DNA of 64,000 bases, taken from NCBI GenBank assembly GCA_026418175.1, contig JAOABX010000014.1, positions 1 through 64,000 on the forward strand. Reading direction: 5' to 3'. This document shows, in pieces, positions 48,701 through 59,900 of this stretch; position 1 is the first letter of the stretch, and every line of letters starts with the position of its first letter. The notes under the pieces were generated by a model. The model did no database searches. It was not told where the DNA came from and was given only the letters and a program-made list of their open reading frames with translations. The translations under genes and the position numbers were made by a program. This DNA is from Flavobacteriales bacterium (lineage in GTDB: Bacteria > Bacteroidota > Bacteroidia > CAIKAF01).

Positions 48701-49252
48701 TTAGATTTTTCGTAATACATAGCGTTTAAATAGATGAACAATAAGCGCAGAAAAAATAAGCAAAAGCGAAACAATTACAAAGCCCCATTTCAAGGTAGTG
48801 GCCGATGATGCTAATATTACTTTTGTTTCTGAAATTTGCGGATATGCTGACAACATCTGGATAATTAAAAAATTTTCTGCATAATCAAACATCATGGCTA
48901 CAAGCGGAAATATACCCAATAATGCCATTTGTGTAATTTTGGGAAAACTCTTTTTAAAAAAATACACTATACCCAAACTTAATAACAAACCATAGGATAA
49001 GGGATAAAAAAAATCTTCGGTATATTCAATGACACGATAAATGGTACGCCCCTCTTCTCCTAATGTTTCAAATAACAATTGTACTTGATGTAAAGTGTAA
49101 CTTAATTCTAAATCTAAAAGTTTTAATCCGTTAGAATATGGCTCAATTTTCGATGCTGCTTTTGGCATTATCCAAAGAGCCATCGCCATATATATTAACA
49201 ACAATCCCCACAATATTACCGGATGAAGCAATCGGTTTAATATATTTTTCAT
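48701..49252 (-). CDS. Integral membrane protein of unknown function
   Basis: Four hydrophobic segments. Confidence 0.6.
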   Translation of the reverse strand: MKNILNRLLHPVILWGLLLIYMAMALWIMPKAASKIEPYSNGLKLLDLELSYTLHQVQLLFETLGEEGRTIYRVIEYTEDFFYPLSYGLLLSLGIVYFFKKSFPKITQMALLGIFPLVAMMFDYAENFLIIQMLSAYPQISETKVILASSATTLKWGFVIVSLLLIFSALIVHLFKRYVLRKI

Positions 49253-49253
49253 G

Positions 49254-50081
49254 TTATTTCATTTTTTGATAAGTGGCCGGAATACTGAATGGAAAATCTA
49301 CCGGTTTATTTACATCTGTTTTTGTGTAAGTAAATGTAAATACCGTATTGCTGGTATCACCAATCAATGTAACTTTTCCACTTAGAGGAAATTGCAAGGA
49401 ATCAACGGTTTGATAGGCTGTATAATTCAAATCTACTTCCATGCGACTGCCCGGATCATAAAATAATGACCGCCAAGCGCGTTTAGCAACGTCGAGCCAA
49501 ATAGCATGAAATAATATTTGTGGTTTTTGCGACGATTTTTTTAATGCAAGGTATTCATTCATGTCGGAAGATGTGAGTACTGTATCTTTTCCAGAAACCG
49601 ATACTTCATATTGTTCAGCCGGAAATAATAAAGTGGGATTGCCAGTAAAAATATTTTGCAGCATGCTAAATGAAATATCAAAATTTACAAAAGATTTAAT
49701 GGTAGTATAATCCCCAATAAAATAAGTTTTATCAAGATAATTGATAAGTTTAATAGAATCATTAGAAATTAAAACTCTGAATACTTCAATAATAGCAACA
49801 TCCGGCTTAATTGAAATCCACATCAAACTATCCCGCCGTATTCTTACTCTGCATTTCAGGGCATTTACTTTTCCACTGTTATTTACCTCAGCATTAAAAC
49901 GGCCATCAAACCAATCAAATGCGGTATGTGCCATCGTTACATTACTACCATTCAATGTAGTTTTTACACCCTCATTAAATTGAATAGCCCCCTTTTGGCT
50001 GGTTTTGCAAGAAGCATGAAGCCATACCACAACAGCTATTGAAATGATGAAAACAATCCAATAGTTAACTACTCGTGCCAT
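49254..50081 (-). CDS. DUF4292-type lipoprotein
   Basis: SC lipobox, RVRIRRDSLMWISIKPD..., DYTTIKSFVNFDISF pattern. Confidence 0.82.
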   Translation of the reverse strand: MARVVNYWIVFIISIAVVVWLHASCKTSQKGAIQFNEGVKTTLNGSNVTMAHTAFDWFDGRFNAEVNNSGKVNALKCRVRIRRDSLMWISIKPDVAIIEVFRVLISNDSIKLINYLDKTYFIGDYTTIKSFVNFDISFSMLQNIFTGNPTLLFPAEQYEVSVSGKDTVLTSSDMNEYLALKKSSQKPQILFHAIWLDVAKRAWRSLFYDPGSRMEVDLNYTAYQTVDSLQFPLSGKVTLIGDTSNTVFTFTYTKTDVNKPVDFPFSIPATYQKMK

Positions 50082-51823
50082 TGCTGGGTTGTTATTTTCA
50101 GGTTAATCTGTTCTGATAATTCACCGCCGGCTGCATTGGCTTTTTCCCAATATTCAAGGGCTTTTTGCTTTTCGCCGATAAAAAATAATACATCGCCATA
50201 ATGCTCCAAGATTTCTCCAAACCGGTCGCCTCCCAATTTTAAAAGTTCTTCAAAAACCTGCCTGGCTTTATCATATTGTTTTAAACGAAAATAAATATAA
50301 CCTTGAGTGTCCAAATAAAACACATTTTGGGGCTGTTGTTTTAACACATCATTTATTAATTCTTGTGCTCTAGTCAAATTACGATTAGCTTTTGCTAAGT
50401 GATACGCATAATTATTTTTGGCAGATATATTTAAAGGATCTGTATTCACTGCATTTTCATAAGCTTTTTCCATTTCTGTATAATTCTTCAACCTATAATA
50501 AGCATCACCCATTCCAGCATAAAATTCACTTTTTAAATCACGGGCATCCAACACCAATTCTTTACCAGTAGAAAATACTTCTAAGGCTTTAGAATAATTT
50601 TTTTGCTGCATCCATGCTGTGCCGTTATATAAATACAATAATGGTTGCAAAGGAAACAATTCAATGGCTTCTTCGCTTCGCTTAGCCAACATAGCCCAAT
50701 TGCGAGTTTCAGCATACAAACGCAATAATTGATCCCAAATGGCATATCGACTATTATCAAATTTATTTACGGTTTCAAAGCAGCTTATGGCCTCTTCAAA
50801 CCTTCTATCTCGCACCAGATAATCTCCTTTCATAGACCAGGCTTTGGGATCATTAGGATGAGCACCAATCATCAAATCAAGCAATTCATAGGCTTGTGTT
50901 TTTCTTAAGTTATTATGCTGTGAAATTTCATAATACGAAAGCATGATTTTTACTTTATCATCAATGCTTACTTCTGGATTCTGAAATGCTAATTTGAGGT
51001 ATTCAAAGGATTTATTTATATCGCCCTTTTCCTGATAAAAATTAGCCAAAGCTAAATGAATTATGGGGTTATCTGGTTCTAATTCAATTACTTTTTCATA
51101 CGCTTTCAGTGCTTCATCCTTTTTGTTCATGGACAAATAAACTTCGGCAAGAACCCCATAGTATTGAGCATTATTGGGGAATACACGAATTAGTTTTTGA
51201 ATTTCTTCCAGGGCTGCCTGAGGTTTTCCCATTCCTTCATACAACTTTTGTTTTTGCATGGAAATTTCAGGATGGATACCGATTCTTTTTTCTAACTGAT
51301 CAAACCATCCGATTGCTTCTTTGTATTTTTTCTGGGCTATATAAATATCTGCCAAATCAAGTACATATTCATGATTCTCGGGTTCAAGTTTCATCAATTC
51401 TTTATACAGCTTTTCGCAATCTTTGTATTTCTTTAATTCAATCAACGCCTGTGCATACCCCAATAAATACCATTTATTGGCAGGGTCTGCTTTAATTGCA
51501 GCATTAAAATAAGGCAATGATGCTTCGTATTTCTGTGTTATGAAATAAATTGAAGCTATTTCGTAGTTTGTTGCACCATGAGTGGCATCTAACTTCAAAC
51601 ATTCCTGAAATTTAATCAAGGCCTGATCTAAATTGCCAATAATTTTTTGTGTAACTGCATCGCAAAAGAGATTAGTTAATTTTACACGATCTGCATCATA
51701 AATGGAAGTTTGTGATTGTTCGTTTTTCTTTTTTTTATCCTTATTTTTTTGGGCATAAAGTAAATGAGCCGGTGTAAATAGCCAGCAAAAAACAAAAAAT
51801 ATTGCAATTACTTTTTTAATCAT
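50069..51823 (-). CDS. Tetratricopeptide repeat protein
   Basis: Signal peptide and many TPR units (e.g. NAQYYGVLAEVYLSMNKKDEALKAYEKVIELEPDNP). Confidence 0.92.
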   Translation of the reverse strand: MIKKVIAIFFVFCWLFTPAHLLYAQKNKDKKKKNEQSQTSIYDADRVKLTNLFCDAVTQKIIGNLDQALIKFQECLKLDATHGATNYEIASIYFITQKYEASLPYFNAAIKADPANKWYLLGYAQALIELKKYKDCEKLYKELMKLEPENHEYVLDLADIYIAQKKYKEAIGWFDQLEKRIGIHPEISMQKQKLYEGMGKPQAALEEIQKLIRVFPNNAQYYGVLAEVYLSMNKKDEALKAYEKVIELEPDNPIIHLALANFYQEKGDINKSFEYLKLAFQNPEVSIDDKVKIMLSYYEISQHNNLRKTQAYELLDLMIGAHPNDPKAWSMKGDYLVRDRRFEEAISCFETVNKFDNSRYAIWDQLLRLYAETRNWAMLAKRSEEAIELFPLQPLLYLYNGTAWMQQKNYSKALEVFSTGKELVLDARDLKSEFYAGMGDAYYRLKNYTEMEKAYENAVNTDPLNISAKNNYAYHLAKANRNLTRAQELINDVLKQQPQNVFYLDTQGYIYFRLKQYDKARQVFEELLKLGGDRFGEILEHYGDVLFFIGEKQKALEYWEKANAAGGELSEQINLKITTQQWHE

Positions 51824-52824
51824 TCCTGCACACTATAATCGCCCAGACTGAGCTGTTTAGCATTCCCCTTATAAATTGTATAATTACCAATCATTGAATT
51901 TTCAATCACTGCATTTTGAATGAGAGATTGTTGTTGTATGATGCTATTTCTTACCACAGAATCACGAATAATGGTACCACTTCCCACTGAAACGTGTGGG
52001 CCAATTACACTATTATATAGTTCTACGTCTTGCCCAATAAAACAAGGTTCAATAATCACACTTTGATGATTTTTTATTTTTTGCGACTGTAAGTTTTCAC
52101 TGTCTTTTACTAATTCCAAAATTCGTTGATTAGTATATACCGTTGCATCCTTGTTTCCGCAATCGAGCCATTCATCCACCTTTCCGGTTTTAAATACCAG
52201 GCCTTTGTTTTTCATGTTTACCAGTGCATTGGTAAGCTGGTATTCTCCCTTTTCCTTGATGTTATTATCAATTAGGTATTGAAGTTCTTTTTCCAAGTTA
52301 GCTCCATCTTTAAAATAATAAATACCGATGATGGCTAAATCAGAAACAAATTCTTTAGGTTTTTCAACCATCTCGATAATTTCACCTTGTTCATTTAATT
52401 TAACTACACCAAAAGCGCTAGGATCATCCACCCGATGCACCCATATAATCCCTTCTTGTGTAGTGTCCATTTTAAACTGAGCAGAAAACAAAGTATCGGC
52501 AAACGCTACAACTACTTTATTATTCAAGCATTCCCGTGCACAAAGTATAGCATGGGCCGTTCCCAACGGTTCTTCCTGATAAAATATTCGTCCTTTAGCG
52601 CCAACTTTGTCAGCAATGTATAATAAACGCTCTTCAGTTTCTTTACCAAAATCACCAATTACAAATGCAATCTCTTCAATCTTCTCTCCACATATCTTTG
52701 CAATATCTTCTACCAGGCGTTGTACAATGGGCTTGCCGGCGATGGGAATGAGTGGCTTGGGAATGGTGAGTGTGTGTGGTCTCATCCGCTTACCCATGCC
52801 CGCCATTGGAATAATTATATTCAT
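51820..52824 (-). CDS. Sugar-phosphate nucleotidyltransferase
   Basis: IPMAGMGKRMRPHTLTIPKPLIPIAGKPIV, left-handed beta-helix hexapeptide C-terminus. Confidence 0.92.
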   Translation of the reverse strand: MNIIIPMAGMGKRMRPHTLTIPKPLIPIAGKPIVQRLVEDIAKICGEKIEEIAFVIGDFGKETEERLLYIADKVGAKGRIFYQEEPLGTAHAILCARECLNNKVVVAFADTLFSAQFKMDTTQEGIIWVHRVDDPSAFGVVKLNEQGEIIEMVEKPKEFVSDLAIIGIYYFKDGANLEKELQYLIDNNIKEKGEYQLTNALVNMKNKGLVFKTGKVDEWLDCGNKDATVYTNQRILELVKDSENLQSQKIKNHQSVIIEPCFIGQDVELYNSVIGPHVSVGSGTIIRDSVVRNSIIQQQSLIQNAVIENSMIGNYTIYKGNAKQLSLGDYSVQE

Positions 52825-52900
52825 GAATTTTACTGATTCTAGGTTGACAAAACTACGAACTCCATACTACATTGCCAATTCATACCTTATTCGTTTCGAT

Positions 52901-54145
52901 TTAGGCTAATTCTACATAATTTAAATCTTTGCCAAACGTGTCTTTTAGTCCCAAGGTAGAAAATATAGCCAATAAAAAACAAATAACCCCAACTACGATA
53001 GCACTGCCAATTATTCCCAAAGAATTTATTTGAGCTAATTCTTTAAATGCATAAGTAATTGGAATTACTGCCCCTCTCACAAAATTGGGCACGGTAGAAG
53101 TAACAGTAGCCCGAATATTGGTTCCAAACTGTTCAGCAGCAATGGTAACGAACAAAGCCCAATAACCTGTACCGGCGCCCAGCAAAAAACATAACAGATA
53201 AAAATAAAAACTGCTAGCGCCTTTTTGACTAAATAAATATAATCCTACAAAACCCATACAGAGGAGCAGGTAAATAAGAATAACCTTAAGACGTGAACGA
53301 AAAATTTGACTAAATAATCCGCTAAGAAAGTCACCTACACTTAAGCCAATATAACAGTACATGACTGCTGTTCCGGTTATAATATCTTCTTTTAACCCAA
53401 GAATGGATTCAAAATAGGTTTCAGACAAACTTATAAGCACCCCTACCACAAACCAAACAGGTAAACCAATCGCCACACAGCGCATGTATTTTACAAATCG
53501 TTGCATGTTAGTAAACAGTGAAATAAAATCTCCGCGTTTTATACCCGCTTCCTTGGTTTGATGAAACATCCCTGATTCCATCGCTCCAATTCGCAGCAGT
53601 AACAAGGCTATCCCCATCAATCCTCCTACCCAATAAGAAGTTTGCCAATCAAACTGATGTGCTACTAGAGCAGCAAACACAGCGCCCAACGCACCAAATG
53701 TTACAACTATCATGGTGCCAATTCCCCGCTTTTCTTTATCCATGATTTCCGTAATCAATGTAATTCCAGCTCCCAGCTCACCAGCCAAGCCAAGCCCGGC
53801 AATAAAACGTACCGCAGCATACGAATTCAGGTCCCATACATAGGCATTGGCAATGTTTGCCAAAGAGTACATCAGAATAGAACCGAACAACACACTTAGC
53901 CGTCCGCGCTTATCGCCCAACATTCCCCATACGATACCCCCCACCAGCATACCCCCCATTTGGCAGTTGAATAAAAAAATTTCTACTTCCTTCAGTTCTT
54001 CCGGCTGAAATCCCAGACTGAGCAGACTGGCTTTTTTCACTACGTTAAACAGAATCAGGTCGTATATATCCACAAAATATCCCAGCGATGCTACAATGAT
54101 GATAAGCAACTGCTGGCGGAAATGGGTATCAGTTTTCTTCATCAT
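52901..54145 (-). CDS. Major facilitator superfamily transporter
   Basis: GMLGDKRGRL and IAGLGLAGELGAGITLITE motifs; 12 TMs. Confidence 0.92.
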   Translation of the reverse strand: MMKKTDTHFRQQLLIIIVASLGYFVDIYDLILFNVVKKASLLSLGFQPEELKEVEIFLFNCQMGGMLVGGIVWGMLGDKRGRLSVLFGSILMYSLANIANAYVWDLNSYAAVRFIAGLGLAGELGAGITLITEIMDKEKRGIGTMIVVTFGALGAVFAALVAHQFDWQTSYWVGGLMGIALLLLRIGAMESGMFHQTKEAGIKRGDFISLFTNMQRFVKYMRCVAIGLPVWFVVGVLISLSETYFESILGLKEDIITGTAVMYCYIGLSVGDFLSGLFSQIFRSRLKVILIYLLLCMGFVGLYLFSQKGASSFYFYLLCFLLGAGTGYWALFVTIAAEQFGTNIRATVTSTVPNFVRGAVIPITYAFKELAQINSLGIIGSAIVVGVICFLLAIFSTLGLKDTFGKDLNYVELA

Positions 54146-54328
54146 GAATTTATAAACGAATATAGAAGTTTGGATAGAATTCTAAAATTCAAGCAAATTT
54201 AAGCTCAATTCATTTTATTGGAAATGAGCAAAATAAGTACAAATGATATGAATGCGCTTCTGATAAATTGAACAATCATATTGGAAAGAAAGTATATTTC
54301 TTCGAACTTTATATTTCATTTTAAATTC

Positions 54329-56806
54329 ATGAAGAAAATACTCGCTTTATTAGTTACCATCATTATATTAGCTTCTAGTGGATTTTTCATACTGAAGCAT
54401 TCATATAAAAAATTTACTGCAACTCCCAATCTAAAACAAAACCGAGGACCAGGAAATCCGGGATGGTGGGAGCAATGGTTTGAAATGAAAAAAGACGAAA
54501 ACGGAAATATACCTTTCGACCGTATTTTAAGACTGCGACAGCAGGTAGCTACGCAGCGGACGATGAAAAGCGGAGAATCGAATCTTACCAACATTCAAGA
54601 ATTAGGGCCTAATAATGTTGGTGGGCGTACCCGAGCATTTTTAGTAGATAAAACCAATCCCAACCGATTGTTTGCCGGAGGAGTTTCCGGGGGATTATGG
54701 GTGAGCAACAATGGTGGTAACACATGGAATCCGGTAAATGATGATGCCTCTAATCTTTCCATTACATTCATTACTCAAAATCCATTTACTCCTAATGTAT
54801 TGTATTACAGTACCGGAGAATGTGCCGGAAATAGTGCTGGAATATCAGGTGATGGAGTATATAAATCTACAGATGGTGGAAACAGTTTCTTTAAATTACC
54901 ATCAACTAATAGCATAGCCTTTAACTACACTTGGCGTATTGCCTGTTCACTCACAGATACGAACACACTGTATGTAGCTACCAGAGATAGCGGGTTGTAC
55001 CGAAGCACCGATGCAGGGTTGAGCTTTCATCAGGTGATCAATTCTGGAGAAATTACCGACCTGGAAGTATTCCGGGATGGAAGTGTGATAGCTGCCCGGA
55101 GCGGTCATGGATTATTCCGCTCGCCAGACGGAAGTCCGGGAAGTTTTGTAGCTATTAACAATGGTTTACCCGCTAGTGGGTTTTATCGCGTAGAAATGGC
55201 CTATTGCGACAGCGTGCCTAATATAATGTATGTTGCGCACGAAGCCACTTCGGGCAACGACATTTTAGGGTTGTATAAATCAACCGATGGAGGAAATTCA
55301 TGGTTTGAAGTAACCAATCCAACCAGTGCCGGCGTAGGATTTCCATTTCCATGGTATTGCCTAGCTATTGGTGTTAGGCCCAATAATCCCAACTATGTGC
55401 TGGTAGGTAGCGTTAACTGCGGATATTCCATGGATGGCGGAAACAGCTGGAATGAACACCATAATTCACATGCCGATTACCACATCTTTGTATTTAATCC
55501 AGCTAACCCAAACGAATGCTATGTAGGAAATGACGGAGGAGTTTATAAATATTATCCCCAAACCAACATTGCCTATGTTGATTTAAATAAAGGTTACAGG
55601 GTTACCCAATTTTATGCAGGAACTTATTTTCCGGTGGGAAATAAATGTTGGGGGGGGACACAGGACAATGGAACCCAAAGTGGCAGTTCTTTAACTCAAA
55701 ATTTTGAGCACATCTTTGGAGGTGACGGAGCTTTCACTGCCATTCATCCTCAATCGCCCAACATTGGCTACGTTTCCTGGCAAAACGGCCATATTCTTAA
55801 GTGTTATGATGCACATAACCCTATGCCTTACTTTGAATACATCATGGGAGATATGGATGCCAACAACGATTTTGATATTGATGACGATACCTGGTTTATC
55901 AATCCGTTTGAAATAAATAAACAAGATGGAGACCAATTATTTTTTGTAACCCGTGATAGAATGTGGCGAAGCATTGATGGAGGAAATATTTGGGAAAAAT
56001 GCACCAAACCCATTACAGATCTATATGCCATAGGGATAAGCAACGAGCCTTATCCAATTGTTTATGTAGGTGGACGCGGAAAACTACGTCGGTTAGATAA
56101 TGCCTATGTGAGCATGCCTGGTGATGAAGTAAATTTAAACTCTTCCATTCCCACTGCATTAAATACCAGCTTCATGAGCAACATCATTGTGTCGGCCAAT
56201 GACCCGAGCACCCTGTATGTTTCGTTCAGCAGCTATGTAAATCAACCCCGGGTATGGAAAGTAACCAATGCTACCACCACCCCAGTATGGACATCCATTC
56301 ATGGCGATTTGCCTCAAGGTTTACCAGTAAACTGGATTGAAGTAAGTCCGTACGATGAAAACATTATGGCAGCAGCTACTGATTTCGGGTTGTACACTAC
56401 TACTGATGGCGGCAATCATTGGGTGTTGGAAGAAGATATTCCTTTTGTTTCCATTCACCAACTAAGATTAAGGCATAGCGATAATACCTTATTTATATTT
56501 ACACACGGCCGAGGTATTTGGAAAGCTAATCTTCCACTTACTGGATTAAATATAGCCTCACAAAGCAATGCATTACCTGTTCGTATATATCCTACAATCA
56601 CTCATAATGAACCGATTCAAATCATTTTACCGCACCCTGAAACATATCAACTTGCAGTACTTGATTTACATGGCAAAAAGCTATATAGCCAAACCATTTA
56701 TCAAAGTATTGTCATCCACCCGGAGATTTATCGTCCCGGTATATACTTTATCACATTGACTCAATATGATAAATTGATTAAAAGCGAACGAATTGTAATT
56801 CAGTAA
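54329..56806 (+). CDS. Secreted BNR/sortilin-like beta-propeller protein with T9SS type A C-terminal domain
   Basis: STDGGNSWFEV, SMDGGNSWNEH, SIDGGNIWEK repeats; C-terminal IYPTITHNEPIQII...GIYFITLTQYDKLIKSERIVIQ. Confidence 0.9.
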   Translation: MKKILALLVTIIILASSGFFILKHSYKKFTATPNLKQNRGPGNPGWWEQWFEMKKDENGNIPFDRILRLRQQVATQRTMKSGESNLTNIQELGPNNVGGRTRAFLVDKTNPNRLFAGGVSGGLWVSNNGGNTWNPVNDDASNLSITFITQNPFTPNVLYYSTGECAGNSAGISGDGVYKSTDGGNSFFKLPSTNSIAFNYTWRIACSLTDTNTLYVATRDSGLYRSTDAGLSFHQVINSGEITDLEVFRDGSVIAARSGHGLFRSPDGSPGSFVAINNGLPASGFYRVEMAYCDSVPNIMYVAHEATSGNDILGLYKSTDGGNSWFEVTNPTSAGVGFPFPWYCLAIGVRPNNPNYVLVGSVNCGYSMDGGNSWNEHHNSHADYHIFVFNPANPNECYVGNDGGVYKYYPQTNIAYVDLNKGYRVTQFYAGTYFPVGNKCWGGTQDNGTQSGSSLTQNFEHIFGGDGAFTAIHPQSPNIGYVSWQNGHILKCYDAHNPMPYFEYIMGDMDANNDFDIDDDTWFINPFEINKQDGDQLFFVTRDRMWRSIDGGNIWEKCTKPITDLYAIGISNEPYPIVYVGGRGKLRRLDNAYVSMPGDEVNLNSSIPTALNTSFMSNIIVSANDPSTLYVSFSSYVNQPRVWKVTNATTTPVWTSIHGDLPQGLPVNWIEVSPYDENIMAAATDFGLYTTTDGGNHWVLEEDIPFVSIHQLRLRHSDNTLFIFTHGRGIWKANLPLTGLNIASQSNALPVRIYPTITHNEPIQIILPHPETYQLAVLDLHGKKLYSQTIYQSIVIHPEIYRPGIYFITLTQYDKLIKSERIVIQ

Positions 56807-56990
56807 TTGTTAAAATATTAACACCCTATAAACATTCAAAAAAAATCTTAAACACTTTATTTTCAATTGAATAAAAATTTATTTATTTACTATGTACATT
56901 AACCGTAACTACTTTTTAGTTAAACATTCTTTAACATATCATTGTTAGTTTGTAATATTGCAGAGTTATTGAAACTGAAAATAAATTAAT

Positions 56991-59900
56991 ATGAATAAAC
57001 TTCGTACGCTTATCTTAGCCCTTGTAATTTGTATAACTAACATTCAATTTTACTCTCAGTCTGTTGTTAATTACACATTCTCTCAATTTGGAGGATCTTA
57101 TTCTCCAATTTCTGGTGGTACCGTTTTAGGAACGGGTGGGTTTGATGACAATGTGTATAATGCTAATCCCATTGGGTTCACTTTTTGGTTCAACGGAAAT
57201 CCTTACACTACATTCAGTGTAAATGCCAATGGCTTCTTGGCTATGGGAGACGTGGTTGCAAATAGTTATACGGCCATCAGTGGAGGTACATCCAATCAAG
57301 TAGTAAGTGCCTTCAATTTTGATTTAATTGGTAATACTCCAACTGGTGAACTTCGCTATCAAACCATTGGAAGTGCACCCAATAGAACCCTGGTTGTTCA
57401 ATGGTCAAATATGAGTGCCTTTGGTGGAGCTGGTACATATAATTTTCAAATTCGATTAAATGAAATTGATTATTCAATAGATGTAGTTTATGGAAATTAT
57501 GTGGCTGAAGCTACGGTAAGAAATGCTCAAGTAGGGCTTCGTGGAAGTAGCAATGCACAGTTTAATAATCGTCAAGTTACCAATGGTACCCATACCTGGA
57601 GTACTTCTGTAGCTGGTACATTAAACACAGCTACTTGTCAACTTACTACTGGTTTGATTCCTTCCGTAGGACAAACATATCGTTGGTTAGCAACAGCACC
57701 TACAGCACCAACCACTTTAACGTTCTCATCCATAGGAGCCACCAGTATGACTTTAAACTGGATAGATAATTCCACCAATGAATTTACGTTTTGGATTTAC
57801 CGCTCTACCGATGGAATTAATTATATTCCCGTTGGAACGGTAAATAGTACAACCACTGCTGGTACAGGTTCTCCTTATAATTTCAATGCCACCGGATTAT
57901 CAGCAAATACTCTTTATTATTGGCAAGTTGTAGCAGTTTCAGAAATACCTTCTACGCCTTTAAGTGGTACTCAATCTACAAATCCCGGAACACTTTGTGG
58001 AACTTATACTGTTGGACCAACCGGTGCATATACTTCTCTAACGGCTGCATTTACTGATTTGGCTGCTAATAGTTTAAATTGTCCGGTAATTTTTGAATTA
58101 CAAGCAGCCTACAATAGCTCTGTAGAAACCTTCCCGCTAAACGTTCCTTTCTTTGGAGGAAGTTCATTAAATACTGTAACCGTTCGGCCGGAGTTAGGCG
58201 CAACAGCACTTAGCATAACCAGTAATAATGCAACAGCTACTGTACGTATGAACGGAACAACCTGGATTACTTTTGACGGAAGGCCGGGAGGAATTGGAAC
58301 CAGCCGCGAGCTCACCATTAGTAATACTAACACAACAGGTTCTGCTATTCTATACCAAAATAATACTCAGAATACGGGTATGACTTATTTAAACATTACT
58401 GGGGTAAATACTTCATTAACCAATGGAGTTGTGAACTTTACAAACGCCTTGGCTACCGGAGGTGGTAATAGTAACAATAGTATAACATTTTGCGATTTAT
58501 TTGCCGGGGCATCCAATCCGGTGAATATGATTTATTCAAATAATGCTACACCCGGTACCTTCAATCAAAATAATATTATTTCTAATAATAATATTAGAGA
58601 TTTCTTTAGTGCTACTAACGCCACCAATGGGGTATTGATTTCGGGTGGTAATAATGCCTGGACTATTACCAACAACAGTTTTTATCAAACAGCATCCAGA
58701 ACTTACACTACTGCTAATACCCATCAAGCAATAAATATCGTCAACACCGGTAGTGGATATATTGTTTCCAATAATTTTATTGGTGGCACAGCTCCTCTTT
58801 GTGGAGGTGGAAATTATACCATGGGTGGAACAGTAGCTACTCGATTTATTGGTATTAACCTTTCAGCTACTGGTACTAACCCCAATATTATACAATCAAA
58901 TACCATTCAAAAATTTAATTTCAGTACTTCGAGTGGGGCTACTACTGCTAACGGTATTTGGTGTGCAATTAATGCCTTAGGCTTGGGTACAAATGTTAAT
59001 ATAGCTAATAATATCATTGGGAATAATACTTCCACAGGTAGCATTATTACATCTACCTCAACCACCGGAGGATTAACAGTTGGTATTCACGCATCTGCTT
59101 CTGGAACTTTAACAATAAGTGATAACCAAATTGGAAGCATAACTGCAAATAGTTCAGGAGCTACCATTAGTTCTTCTGTTACTGCCATTAACATTTCAAC
59201 TACAACAGGAACAGGAATTCGTACGATACAAAATAACTTTATTGGAAGTACATTAATACCCAATAGTATCATTAATGCAAGCAGTACATCAACCACTGCA
59301 GGTAATATGATTGGGATAGATGTTTCTATTGGTGGTACTTATAATATTGTTAATAATCAAATTACTTCTATTTTAAATCAATATATTGGTACCAGCACAG
59401 CCACTGTTACTCGGGGTATTAGAATTACAACTGGAACAGTGAATATTTCAAATAATACTATTGCCAGCATAGCTTCATTGGCACCAAGTACTTCCACAGG
59501 AGCTACTGCTTCGGTTATTGGAATTCAAATGTCATCAACTACTGCAGCTAACCACATAGTTCAAAATAACATTATTAATGGTTTAGCTAATGGTAATCCC
59601 ACAGCTGCTACTCAAGTATATGGTTTATTTTACTCTGGACCTACGGCAAATAGAGGTCAGATTCGTAAAAATAACATAGCTTATTTAGCAGCACAATCTT
59701 CCAGTACTGCTACTACGATTGTTGGTATTTTTGCAGGAGGAGGATTGGCCACCTATTCTAACAATTTTGTAAATCTAGGTATTGATCCATTGGGTGCTTC
59801 TCTAACCTTATCCCATGTTTATCAAGGAATTCGTAAGGATAATACTATCAATAATAATATATTCCATAATACTGTACTGATTCAAGGAACAGGGGTAGGT

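Noticed and set aside
51109-51495. 128-aa plus-strand ORF
   Set aside because: Antisense to the TPR gene; no independent coding signal.
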